Shown here in pieces: positions 8,105 to 18,251 of a DNA stretch of 64,000 nt (positions are counted from its first letter, which is position 1; each line of letters begins with the position of its first letter). Both the position numbers and the translations under genes were made by a program. The notes under the pieces are model-generated. The model was given only the letters and a program-made list of their open reading frames with translations. It did not search any database and was not told where the DNA came from. Source of the DNA: Chlorokybus atmophyticus (Eukaryota; Streptophyta; Chlorokybophyceae; Chlorokybales; Chlorokybaceae). The stretch is from assembly GCA_009103225.1 (NCBI GenBank), contig RHPI01000810.1:975387-1039386 (forward strand), written 5' to 3'.

Positions 8105-8882
8105 GTATAGCGTGGTACCCTTTTGTTGTTTTCGTTAACCCCGTCATATAGTCCATAGTAACTTGCTCCCTCTTGGACAATGGCACGGGAAGAGGTGGCA
8201 GCAACCCACCTGGCTTTTGGTTGCTTGCTTTCACCCTTTAACATGCGTCGCATGACGCCACATAATTGCGTACAATACAATGCATCTCTTACAAGTCAAG
8301 GCGTTGCTTCAAGCTTGCTAACGTCCTCTCCACTCCTTGGTGGACAGCAACGGGTACGTCATGAGCTTCCTTTGAAAGTTGAACGCGTATATGTGCAACA
8401 TTGGGGATGTACAAGCGGCCATGATGCCAAGTAGGCTGTCTTGCTTTGTCTAATATCCACTTGTGTCGGTTGCTATGCTCTCTATGTCCCGCAACACTCT
8501 CCTACCTTCTGTGTCTACGCAATGCACTTGTCGGATCAGCTCAGCCAACTCCGGTTGCACTTAATCGAGTGCTTTGATCGCACTCAATTGGCTTAGTGCG
8601 TCGGCCACACTATTAGATGTACCAAGCTTATACTTGATATTAACATATAAAAGTTGAAACGACCACCGCGTTGGTATTCGGCTAAGATGTGGTTATTTGT
8701 AAGTACCTCAATGGGGAATGGTCTTTCTCCAGCACGAACCTTTCCCCTCAAGAAAGCATCGCCATTGTCACAGCGCCATTACTTGCGCCAATAAGTCCTT
8801 CTCGTGCACAGGGTAGTTCAGCTCTGCTCTAATCCATTTTTGACTAATGCGCGCTACAAGTTGAAGACCCATGCCTTGGTCT
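8105..8882 (-). pseudogene. Ty3/gypsy RNase H end and integrase N-terminal zinc domain
   Basis: Minus-strand remains of gypsy pol. Near 8850-8740 the RNase H signature NYPVHEKDLLAQVMAL is followed by a stop and then QWRCFLEG, with further stops after it. Near 8440-8240 the integrase HHCC zinc domain is visible (EAHDVPVAVHQG, then YVASCDAC), followed by NQKPGGLL...QVTMDYMTGLTKTTKGYHAI. Stops and frameshifts break it. It continues at 13545 toward RT and at 5780 toward the integrase core. Both breaks are family-A insertions with matching target duplications. Confidence 0.82.
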
Positions 8883-9384
8883 TGTTAAATGTTATAGCTT
8901 GTTGAAAGTACATGTATAGGCGGCGCCTACATGTAGTCGGTACGATCAGCTTAACCTTCATAGTTACGGGAGTTACGAGAGTCACGAGAGTTACGGCAGT
9001 TATGGTCAACCATGGTCAACTTTGACTTTGACCATTGACTTTGACCATTGACTAGTGTTGACTAGTGTTGACTTTGACCAGAGTTGACTAGAGTTGCCTA
9101 GTGCTTAGTAGCATAGTATATAAGACACTGTATACTGCTTAATACAGTGGGTCGCACATTGTCTCTATAGTTGGCGTGCTTGTTGCACTTGTCCTTAGTG
9201 TGTGCACACTTGTATGTAAGAGGCAAATACACACACACTAGGCGCATCACTAGTTCTCAACAGGTTATGGGCCCACACTCGCTTGTGTGATTGCTTGTGC
9301 TAGTGAGAGAAAGTGTTGAGCATAGGTGCCTACTAGTCGAGTATTCTTGGGGAGAGGGTGAGTTGTACTATTGTGTAGCAAGTA

Positions 9385-10173
9385 ATGGCTGATACAGATA
9401 GGATGCCCATCGAGTCCCTTGATCTGCACAACTACGCTTCATGGTCGCTGAAGATGAAGTTGGTGCTGATCCGCAAGAAGCTTTGGAGTTTTGTCGACCC
9501 CACCTCCTCCACATCATTGCGGCCAAGAACAGGTGACACTGGTACCTGGACAGAGAACTCACAATCAGCTTTTGCGCTGATAGGCTTGCACGTCAAAGAC
9601 TTCCATCTCCCTCTTATTGCGGATTGCAAGACTGGACGTGAGGCGTGGGAGGTCTTCGACACCCTCTTCAAGGCCAATAGCAATGCGCGCAAGTTGCAGC
9701 TGAGACGCAAGCTGACACTTTTGAAGATGGAGCACAACGAGCCAATCCAGAAGTACATCTCGCGTGCAAGGGAGCTTTGGCAAGACCTTGCAGCAGTGGG
9801 CCACGACGTGAAGGAAGAGGAGGTGATGTGGGCAGTCTTGGCTGGCTTAGGAAAGAGCTTTGCTACGTTAGTGACTGTGTTAGAGTCCTCAGATGTGGTT
9901 TTAAAGTTTGCTGATGTAGTGCCTAAGCTGCTAGCTGTGGAAGGCAAGTTTGATGTTCATGAGAATGGTGGAGAACCTATTGCACTTTCTGCCTCATCTT
10001 CTCAACACACACAAAGCAAGAGCAAAGCAGGTGGTGGGAAGCCATCACGTGACAAAGAGTGTCACTACTGCAAGATGAAAGGCCACTTTATTCGCGAGTG
10101 CCAGAAGAGGATCCACGATGAGGCAACCAAGGAGGAGCACGCCACGATGGCGATTGCTTTCCAGCATTGGTGA
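9385..10173 (+). CDS. gag: Gag polyprotein, copia type, intact
   Basis: A 262-residue Gag of the outer element. It has the same plan as the copy at 6301, with the CCHC knuckle CHYCKMKGHFIREC near residues 225-238. Two differences stand out. The linker lacks two residues before ENGG (HENGG against QEIENGG). The usual TAG stop has become CAG, so translation runs three codons further (QHW) to a TGA. Both changes leave the frame open. Confidence 0.92.
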   Translation: MADTDRMPIESLDLHNYASWSLKMKLVLIRKKLWSFVDPTSSTSLRPRTGDTGTWTENSQSAFALIGLHVKDFHLPLIADCKTGREAWEVFDTLFKANSNARKLQLRRKLTLLKMEHNEPIQKYISRARELWQDLAAVGHDVKEEEVMWAVLAGLGKSFATLVTVLESSDVVLKFADVVPKLLAVEGKFDVHENGGEPIALSASSSQHTQSKSKAGGGKPSRDKECHYCKMKGHFIRECQKRIHDEATKEEHATMAIAFQHW

Positions 10174-10727
10174 GGACCTCAAGGAGTTGTAGTGGATGGT
10201 GTTCGTCCGTCCTCTCCCATTGCAAGGGCGCGTGAAGGACATGCGCAGACGGAGGTCGCAGACACAAAGGTCTGTGAGAGTTGCTGCTAGCCTATGAGTA
10301 GTTGCTGGTGTTGAGCTGCATACACTAGAGGTTGCATTGCTGTGGAGTTGTTTTTTGGTAGCACACAGGTGTGCGGTACTGGATAGAACACTTCAATTAA
10401 TTGGCATGCAAGGACTGAGTTGTGTAGCTAGCTAACAGGAGATGGGAGGGGTGCTTTCCTTGGTAGAAGGGTCTGATCAACCCTTGCACGGCCTACACTC
10501 TGGTACAGCATTGCTAAGGTAGAGAACTCATTGTAGTTTATAGCATAGTTTGCCATCGAGGGAGTCCTCGAAACCATCTGAGCAAGGTCAGGCGTGGCGT
10601 GGTGGAACCTGATGCGACAACTATGAGGAGGAAACAAGGAGTAATGGAACCTTGTAGTTCTGCTGGCAGCACGAGGAGAAAGATGGTGTCATGGAGACAA
10701 GCATCGAGTCCGTGGGAGCAACAGATC

Positions 10728-13074
10728 TGTTAAATGTTATAGCTTGTTGAAAGTACATGTATAGGCGGCGCCTACATGTAGTCGGTACGATCAGCTTAAC
10801 CTTCATAGTTACGGGAGTTACGAGAGTTAGGAGAGTTACGGGAGTTACGGGAGTTACGAGAGTTATGGTCAACCATGGTCAACTTTGACTTTGACCGTTG
10901 ACTTTGACCATTGACTAATGTTGACTAGTGTTGACTTTGACCAGAGTTGACTAGAGTTGACTAGTGCTTAGTAGCATAGTATATAAGACACTGTATACTG
11001 CTTAATACAGTGGGTCGCACATTGTCTCTATAGTTGGCGTGCTTGTTGCACTTGTCCTTAGTGTGTGCACACTTGTATGTAAGAGGCAAATACACACACA
11101 CTAGGCGCATCACTAGTTCTCAACAGGTTATGGGCCCACACTCGCTTGTGTGATCGCTTGTGCTAGTGAGAGAAAGTGTTGAGCATAGGCGCCTACTAGT
11201 AGAGTGTTTTTGGGGAGAGGGTGAGTTGTACTATTCTGTAGCAAGTAATGGCTGACACTGATAGGATGCCCATCGAGTCCCTTGATCTGCACAACTACGC
11301 TTCATGGTCGCTGGAGATGAAGTTGGTGCTGATCCGCAAGAAGCTTTGGAGTTTTGTCGACCCCACCTCCTCCACATCATTGCGGCCAAGAACAGGTGAC
11401 ACTGGTACCTGGACAGAGAACTCACAATCAGCTTTTGCGCTGATAGGCTTGCACGTCAAAGACTTCCATCTCCCTCTTATTGCGGATTGCAAGACTGGAC
11501 GTGAGGCGTGGGAGGTCTTCGACACCCTCTTCAAGGCCAATAGCAATGCGCGCAAGTTGCAGCTGAGACGCAAGCTGACACTTTTTAAGATGGAGCACAA
11601 CGAGCCAATCCAGAAGTACATCTCGCGTGCAAGGGAGCTTTGGCAAGACCTTGCAGCAGTGGGCCACGACGTGAAGGAAGAGGAGGTGATGTGGGCAGTC
11701 TTAGCTGGCTTAGGAAAGAGCTTTGCAACGCTAGTGACTGTGTTGGAGTCCTCAGATGTGGTTTTGAAGTTTGCTGATGTAGTGCCTAAGCTGCTAGCTG
11801 TGGAAGGCAAGTTGGATGTTCATGAGATAGAGAATGGTGGAGAACCTATCGCACTTTTTGCCTCATCTTCTCAACACACACGAAACAGGAGCAAAGCAGG
11901 TGGTGGGAAGCCATCACGTGACAAAGAGTGTCACTACTGCAAGATGAAGGGCCACTTCATTCGCGAGTGCCAAAAGAGGATCCACGATGAGGCAACCAAG
12001 GAGGAGCACGCCACGATGGCGATTGCTTTCTAGCATTGGTGAGGACCTCAAGGAGTTGCAGTGGATGGTGTTCGTCCGTCCTCTCCCACTGCAAGGGCGC
12101 GTGAAGGACATGCGCAGACGGAGGTCGTAGACACAAAGGTCTGTGAGAGTTACTGCTAGCCTATGAGTAGTTACTGGTGTTGAGCTGCATACACTAGAGG
12201 TTGCATTGCTGTGGAGTTGCTTTTTGGTAGCACACAGGTGTGCGGTACTGGATAGAACACTTCAATTGATTGGCATGCAAGGACTGAGTTGTATAGCTAG
12301 CTAACAGGAGATGGGAGGGGTGCTTTCCTTGGTAGAAGGGTCTGATCAACCCTTGCACGGCCTACACTCTGGTACAGCATTGCTAAGGTAGAGAACTCAG
12401 TGTAGTTTATAGCATAGTTTGCCATTTAGGGAGTCTTCGAAACCACTTGAGCAAGGTCAGGCGTGGCGTGGTGGAACCTAATGCGACAACTATGAGGAGG
12501 AAACAAGGAGTATTGAAATCTTGTAATGCTGGTGGCAGCATGAGGAGAAAGATGGTGTCATGGAGACAAGCATCGAGTCCGTGGGAGCAACAGATCCGTT
12601 GGAGTGTTCAATGGAGTAAGTTAATGTGGGTAAGCTTGCGAGAAGATCTTGGAGTTCAAGGTCAAGCTGCTCGCGTGGGAGTGTTAAATGTTATAGCTTG
12701 TTGAAAGTACATGTATAGGCGGCGCCTACATGTAGTCGGTACGATCAGCTTAACCTTCATAGTTACGGGAGTTACGAGAGTTACGAGAGTTACGGGAGTT
12801 ACGGCAGTTACGGCAGTTATGGTCAACCATGGTCAACTTTGACTTTGACCGTTGACTTTGACCATTGACTAATGTTGACTAGTGTTGACTTCGACCAGAG
12901 TTGACTAGAGTTGACTAGTGCTTAGTAGCATAGTATATAAGACACTGTATACTGCTTAATACAGTGGGTCGCACATCGTCTCTATAGTTGGCGTGCTTGT
13001 TGCACTTGTCCTTAGTGTGTGCACACTTGTATGTAATAATACACACACACTAGGCGCATCACTAGTTCTCAACA
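10728..13074 (+). mobile_element. Nested gag-only family-A element
   Basis: A 2347-bp element flanked by AGATC (10723-10727 and 13075-13079). LTRs are 10728-11125 (398 bp) and 12682-13074 (393 bp; six 9-bp units but a 5-bp deletion near the R/U5 end). PBS is at 11126-11138 and gag at 11248-12033. It landed in the non-coding 3' region of the 8883-13544 element, so it is the younger of the two. Confidence 0.93.
11248..12033 (+). CDS. gag: Gag polyprotein, copia type, intact
   Basis: A 261-residue Gag of the nested element, unbroken from ATG to TAG. It differs from the 6301 copy by a few substitutions, such as SLEMKL for SLKMKL, LFKMEHNEP for LLKMEHKEP and ALFASSS for ALSASSS. The CCHC zinc knuckle is intact. 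It is expected to be a structural particle protein only, since no enzymatic domain follows. Confidence 0.92.
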   Translation: MADTDRMPIESLDLHNYASWSLEMKLVLIRKKLWSFVDPTSSTSLRPRTGDTGTWTENSQSAFALIGLHVKDFHLPLIADCKTGREAWEVFDTLFKANSNARKLQLRRKLTLFKMEHNEPIQKYISRARELWQDLAAVGHDVKEEEVMWAVLAGLGKSFATLVTVLESSDVVLKFADVVPKLLAVEGKLDVHEIENGGEPIALFASSSQHTRNRSKAGGGKPSRDKECHYCKMKGHFIRECQKRIHDEATKEEHATMAIAF

Positions 13075-13544
13075 AGATCCGTGGGAGTGTTCAATGGAGT
13101 AAGTCAATGTGGGTAAGCTTGCGAGAAGATCTTGGAGTTCAAGGTCAAGCTGCTCGCGTGGGAGTGTTAAATGTTATAGCTTGTTGAAAGTACATGTATA
13201 GGCGGCGCCTACATGTAGTCGGTACGATCAGCTTAACCTTCATAGTTACGGGAGTTACGAGAGTCACGAGAGTTACGGCAGTTATGGTCAACCATGGTCA
13301 ACTTTGACTTTGACCATTGACTTTGACCATTGACTAGTGTTGACTAGTGTTGACTTTGACCAGAGTTGACTAGAGTTGACTAGTGCTTAGTAGCATAGTA
13401 TATAAGACACTGTATACTGCTTAATACAGTGGGTCGCACATTGTCTCTATAGTTGGCGTGCTTGTTGCACTTGTCCTTAGTGTGTGCACACTTGTATGTA
13501 AGAGGCAAATACACACACACTAGGCGCATCACTAGTTCTCAACA

Positions 13545-14165
13545 GGTCTTGCTGTATCATAGCTCCCACAGTTGTGTCGGATGCGTCACAAGTTACATTG
13601 AAGGGTTTATCCATATCGGGGTGAGCCCAGACGGGTGCCTCTAATAACGCCTTCTTCAATGCAGCAAATGCATGCTCTTCCCTTAAAGACCAGCTCCAAA
13701 ACTTCCCTTTCTTGTGTAGGGTGGTCAAGGAGGCTGCACCGCACGAAAATCCCATAAAAACCTGCGATAATCCCCGCAAGGCCCAAGCACGACATTATCT
13801 CCTTGACGTTGGTTGGGGCAGACCATTCGCACACCACTTGCACTTTGTTGGGTCCGGCATAATCCCTTCGTGTAATACAATGTGGCTTAAGTACTCCACC
13901 TTGCATAGCAGTAACGTGCACTTATATAGCAAAGCACAACTTGTGCTCGCGTAAATATTGCAACACGCGAAGACTCACATGCTCGTCCCTCGTCTTCGTG
14001 TACGTTAACATGTTGTCGAGGTACACGGGGACTCCCTTACCCAGCAAGTCAACAAAAACGCTGATCATCAATGTCTAAAATGTCGCTAGTGCGTGCGTAA
14101 GCCCAAACAAAATCACTAACCACTCATAATGTCCACAGCGCACATTTAACGCTGCGCTTTGCGTG
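13545..14165 (-). pseudogene. Ty3/gypsy reverse transcriptase fragment
   Basis: Minus-strand reading from 14165 downward gives the gypsy RT palm (GHYEWLVILFGLTHALATF), then a stop, then the catalytic box as VYLDN in place of YLDD (around 14010), then HVSLRVLQYLREHKLCFA. The thumb and the start of RNase H follow (AFAALKKALLEAPV, then FNVTCDASDTTVGAMIQQD near 13600-13550). The altered YLDN and several stops show it is dead. The RNase H continues at 8882 on the far side of the family-A insertion. Confidence 0.85.
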
Positions 14166-14507
14166 GGCCGCTTCAAGCAATTAAATGTTAACTATTATGT
14201 TGAACCGCACACGTAACACTTGCACACGCTGCTACTTGCTTCACCACGTCCACCGTGCTTCGCCACGCCGTTACACGTGTGTATGGCACCCACCTCGATT
14301 GGTGATGGTTAAATAAGCTCCACCTTCCTTTGCACGCTGTGAATTTTTTGCCCCTTGTGTCCATGCATGTTGAAAGCTTCTCCCCTAGACTGATTACCAC
14401 GCTCTTGCTTGCTCCCACGCCTGCAGTCAGCATTTGTTGCAAAAGACTTGAAGTACAACGCGATGAGACACTCCGCGATGCGTATAGTTGAATTGCTTGC
14501 ATGGGAG
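14166..14507. other. Unassigned 340 bp upstream of LTR B
   Basis: No ORF of note is seen. The final bases (TTGAATTGCTTGCATGGGAG) resemble the polypurine end of the B element at 5255-5274, so at least the right end is probably the 3' end of a degraded pol-bearing element whose last LTR is 14508-14833. Confidence 0.4.
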
Positions 14508-14833
14508 TGTTAAAGGTCTCTATGTAGGTGGCGCCTTAACTAAACTTCTACGATCAACTTATTTTCGAAAGTTATGGTCAACGGTCGTTGTGGGAATTAC
14601 GGCAGTTATGGTCAACCTTGGTCAACGTTGACTTTGACCATTGACTTTGACTTTAACTAGTGTTAACTTTGACTAGAGTTGACTAGTGTTGACTAGTGTT
14701 GACTAGCACTCATAAGTGTGCTATATAAGACACTGTCTGTTGTGTAATACAGTAAGATCCACTCTGCTCTATTGTCAGCGCCACACTTGTGCTTGTCGTT
14801 GTTGCTATTGTGCAATCTTAATAGTGCACTACA
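14508..14833 (+). repeat. LTR of family B, second copy
   Basis: A 326-bp copy of LTR B (TGTTAAAGGTC...GTGCACTACA), the same length as that at 5275-5600. The bases to its right (from 14834) are the same gypsy integrase position as right of the first copy. The two LTR B loci therefore share one ancestral insertion junction and arose by duplication, not by two independent insertions. Confidence 0.82.
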
Positions 14834-15150
14834 AAGCGTCTACCAAAACTTACTTGTGAAGCGGGGATCATGATAGCTCACAATGCTTCATGGTAGTCCG
14901 TGCGAACGAAAGACATGCTTCATAACAAGCTTGCTGCCTCTGGTGCCGTGCCAAATCCACAACACGGTGCTGAATGTACCATTTTGCTAATTTTGTTAGT
15001 GAATACGAGTATTGCGTGGTACCCTTTTGTTGTTTTCGTTAACCCCGTCATAAAGTCCATAGTAACTTGCTCCCTCTTGGACAATGGCACGGGAAGAGGT
15101 GGCTGCAACCCACCTGGCTTTTGGTTGCTTGCTTTCACCCTTTGACATGC
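14834..15150 (-). pseudogene. Ty3/gypsy integrase fragment, second copy
   Basis: A minus-strand frame gives NQKPGGLQPPLPVPLSKREQ, then VTMDFMTGLTKTTKGYHAILVF and TNKISKMVHSAP, ending in the same core segment as 5601-5780. This segment is not interrupted by a family-A element, unlike the first copy. At about 15145-15150 the reading switches within a short shared TGCGACGCATGT to an unrelated copia-type gag. Confidence 0.82.
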
Positions 15151-15660
15151 GTCGCACGACTAGGACATTGATGCTTGAAGCGACCACACTCGCCACAACG
15201 CCAACACTCCTTGCCGTTACCATAAGAGCCTTTCTGCACCAAAAGCTGTAGCTGCTCCTAATCCTTCTTCCCACCCTCTCTTTTGCAAGCGCTGCTCTCT
15301 TTGAAGAAGCCGTGATAATACGCCATCAAGTGTTAACTCCTCCGTGGCAGACTCCATGATAGTCACCACCACCTTGTACTCCTTTGGCAACCCGTACAAC
15401 ACAACCCACACCACTTTTTGCTCCTTTAGCTCGTGCCCAACACTCAACAAGTCCTTCTACAGCGCCTTTGCTCGCGCCACGAACTTGGTGATGGGCACCA
15501 TGCGCCGAGCTGTTGCCAATAATGCTCATATGTTTTACTTGCTGGTGTCGACACTAATGAGGCGGAGGCACAAACTCTTGGCCATGCTCTTGGACAGCAC
15601 GTGCATCGCGTCCATAACAGGATCACGCACAGGGTCAAACCCGTACAATTTGTCAAAGCA
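15151..15660 (-). pseudogene. Degraded copia-type gag of a different family
   Basis: A minus-strand reading contains ITKFVARAKAL, a TAG in place of the usual Trp, then KDLLSVGHELKEQKVVWVVL and YGLPKEYKVVVTIMES, followed by LSRLLQREQRLQKR. This parallels the family-A Gag segment around ELWQDLAAVGHDVKEEEVMW but is clearly diverged. A frame change leads to CWRCGECGRFKHQC, a zinc knuckle whose His position holds Arg. The upstream segment to about 15738 (DPVRDPVMDAMHVLSKSMAKSL) may be its N-terminal part. Confidence 0.65.
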
Positions 15661-15791
15661 TGCTATAAGAATTGATCCCCCACTGTCGAGTAACGCCTGC
15701 CGCCTCTCCTTTTTCCGTAGGTGGCAGTCCAATAGCATCTAGCTTGTGCAACTCCGCACTACGCCTGGCCAATTCAGCCGTGCGTGTTATG

Positions 15792-15820
15792 CCCCCCCCC
15801 CCCCCCCCCCCCCCCCCNCC
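15792..15820. other. Poly-C run with N: probable assembly join
   Basis: A run of 26 C residues ends in a single N at 15818. Sequence on either side belongs to different elements. Similar homopolymer-plus-N features occur at 38803-38830 and 40128-40140. The join should not be trusted. Confidence 0.7.
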
Positions 15821-15844
15821 TACGTGCCATGCTGCCCCCCCCGC

Positions 15845-16199
15845 TCGTCGAGTGGTGATGGAGCCTTTTATTATCATCGTATATGTAGAATGAGGACATC
15901 TCAGCTTTCTTTACATAGACAAAGGTGTTGTCGGGTTGCTGGATGCAACGGTTGCGGATTGTCTTTGGGACCTTCACACCCTTGAGCAGAAGGCGTTGGC
16001 AGGGAATGCGTGCCTGCATACCATTGAAGCGCCCGACGTGACACTGCATCGGGTGATCTCCCGTCCACAGCATCAGCATGGCATGAAGACACAACTTGCC
16101 CGCTTCGCCCTTTGAAATGGGCCTTATATAGTCAATGGCGACGCCTTTTTCAAACAGATCTTGCAGCTCATAGATCAGAGGCTTACGCAAGGGGTCCAT
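15845..16199 (-). pseudogene. Tnp2/CACTA-like transposase fragment
   Basis: The minus-strand frame begins MDPLRKPLIYELQDLFEKGV, with KLCLHAMLMLWTGDHPMQ and GRFNGMQARIPCQR following. The order PL..EL..LF.KGV, then LHAMLMLWTGDHP, then a GRFNG..ARIPC motif resembles the central part of Tnp2-type transposases of CACTA elements and related KDZ/Plavaka families. Only about 110 residues are present before the poly-C join. The family call is moderate. Confidence 0.4.
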
Positions 16200-16453
16200 G
16201 TTATTTTAGCCCGTAGGCACATTGTCTGCTTGAATAAACATGACTGGCATTAGCGAGTCGTTGCGGCACGCTGTTGCTGTGCCTGCATGCGAGCCGGCTG
16301 AAATGTCCTGGTACGCAATGCATAAAGTGGTCATCATTGAAATTAATTGTCAATGCAACACAGGAACTGTAGGCGCAAGTTTTGGTAATGGGTTGTTAAT
16401 ACAGCATGCACACGACATGCACTATTGTCATCTTGAGTACCGCTATTCAGTAC
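16200..16453. other. Unassigned 250 bp
   Basis: No recognisable coding or repeat feature. The family-A LTR at 16454 follows. Confidence 0.3.
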
Positions 16454-17471
16454 TGTTGAGAACTAGTGATGCGCGTAGTGTGTGTGTATTTGCCTCTTAC
16501 ATACAAGTGTGCACACACTAAGGACAAGTGCAGCAAGCACGCCAATTATAGAGACAATGTGCGACCCACTGTATTAAGCAGTATACAGTGTCTTATATAT
16601 ATACTATGCTACTAAGTACTAGTCAACTCTAGTCAACTCTGGTCAAAGTCAACACTAGTCAACACTAGTCAATGGTCAAAGTCAACATTGACCATGGTTG
16701 ACCATAACTGCCGTAACTCCCGTAACTCTCGTAACTCCCATAACTATAAAGGTTAAGCTGATCGTACCAACTACATGTAGGCGCCGCCTATACATGCACT
16801 TTCAACAAGCTATAACATTTAACACTCCCACGCGAGCAGCTTGACCATGAACTCCAAGTTCTTCTCGCAAGCTTACCCACATTAACTTACTTCATTGAAC
16901 ACTTCCACGGATTTGATGCTCCCACGGACTTGATGATTGTCTCCATGACACCATCCTTCTCCTCGTGCTGCCAGCAAAACTACAAGGTTCCAATACTCTT
17001 TGTTTCCTCCTCATAGTTGTCGCATCAGGTTCCACCACGCCACGCCTGACCTTGCTCAAGTGGTTTTGAAGACTCCCTAAATGGCAAACTATGCTATAAA
17101 CTACACTGAGTTCTCTACCTTAGCAATGCTGTACCAGAGTGTAGGCCGTGCAAGGGTTGATCAGACCCTTCTACCAAGGAAGCACCCCTCCCATCTCCTG
17201 TTAGCTAGCTATACAACCCAGTCCTTGCATGCCAATTAAGTGAAGTGTTCTAACTAGTACCGTACACCTGTGTGCTACCAAAAAACAACTCCACAGCAAT
17301 GCAACCTCTAGTGTATGCAGCTCAACACCAGCAACTACTCATAGGCTAGCAGTAACTCTTACAGACCTTTGTGTCTGCGATCTCCGTCTATGCATGTCCT
17401 TCACGCGCCCTTGCAGTGGGAGAGGACGGACGAACACCATCCACTGCAACTCCTTGAGGTCCTCACCAATG

Positions 17472-18251
17472 CTAGAAAGCAATTGCCATCGTGGCGTGCT
17501 CCTCCTTGGTTGCCTCATTGTGGATCCTCTTCGGGCACTCGCGAATGAAGTGGCCCTTCATCTTGCAGTAGTGACACTATTTGTCACGTGATGGCTTCCC
17601 ACCACCTGCGTTGCTACGTGTGTGTTGAGAAGATGAGGCAGAAAGTGCAATTGGTTCTCCACCATTCTCTATCTCCTGAACATCCAACTTGCCTTTCACA
17701 GCTAGCAGCTTAGGCACTACATCAGCAAACTTCAAAACCACATCTGAGGACTCCAACACAGTCACTAGCGTAGCAAAGCTCTTTCCTAAGCCAGCTAAGA
17801 CTGCCCACATCACCTCCTCTTCCTTCACGTCGTGGCCCACTGCTGCAAGGTCTTGCCAAAGCTCCCTTGCACGCGAGATGTACTTCTGAATTGGCTCTTT
17901 GTGCTCCATCTTCAAAAGTGTCAGCTTGCGTCTCAGCTGCAACTTGCGCGAGTTGCTGTTGGTCTCGAAGAGGGTGTCGAAGACCTCCCACGCCTCACGT
18001 CCAGTCTTGCAATCCGCAATAAGAGGGAGATGGAAGTCTTTGACGTGCAAGCCTATCAGCGCAAAAGCTGATTGTGAGTTCTCTGTCCTGGTACCAGTGT
18101 CACCTGTTCTTGGCCGCAATGATGTGGAGGAGGTGGGATCGACAAAACTTTAGAGCTTCTTGCGGATCAGCACCAACTTCATCTTCAGCGACCATGAAGC
18201 GTAGTTGTGCAGATCAAGGGACTCGATGGGCATCCTATTTGTGTCAGCCAT
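17472..18251 (-). pseudogene. gag: gag, left copy of the tandem array, two nonsense codons
   Basis: A minus-strand gag from ATG (18249-18251) to the family stop at 17472. TGG has become TAG in KKLWSF (about 18150), near residue 34. A second TAG replaces the Glu before the zinc knuckle (about 17577), in a position shared with the right-hand copy. It also differs at ALFETNSN (others ALFKANSN). It cannot make a full Gag. Confidence 0.85.

Larger units (their letters stand above)
8883..13544 (+). mobile_element. Gag-only family-A element carrying a nested copy of itself
   Basis: The outer element has LTRs at 8883-9262 and 13165-13544, both 380 bp and sharing a diagnostic GAGAGTCACGAGAG variant. 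They are flanked by a GGTCT duplication (8878-8882 and 13545-13549). PBS is at 9263-9275 and gag at 9385-10173. The 3' part is split at 10727 by another family-A element (10728-13074). The remaining tail is 13075-13164. Without the nested copy the element is about 2.3 kb. It inserted into the RT/RNase H junction of the minus-strand gypsy element. Confidence 0.93.

Noticed and set aside
13477-13546. Protein tail LLRTSDAPSVCVFASYIQVC seen on several ORFs
   Set aside because: This is the LTR end read in frame after an element inserted. It is not a protein domain.
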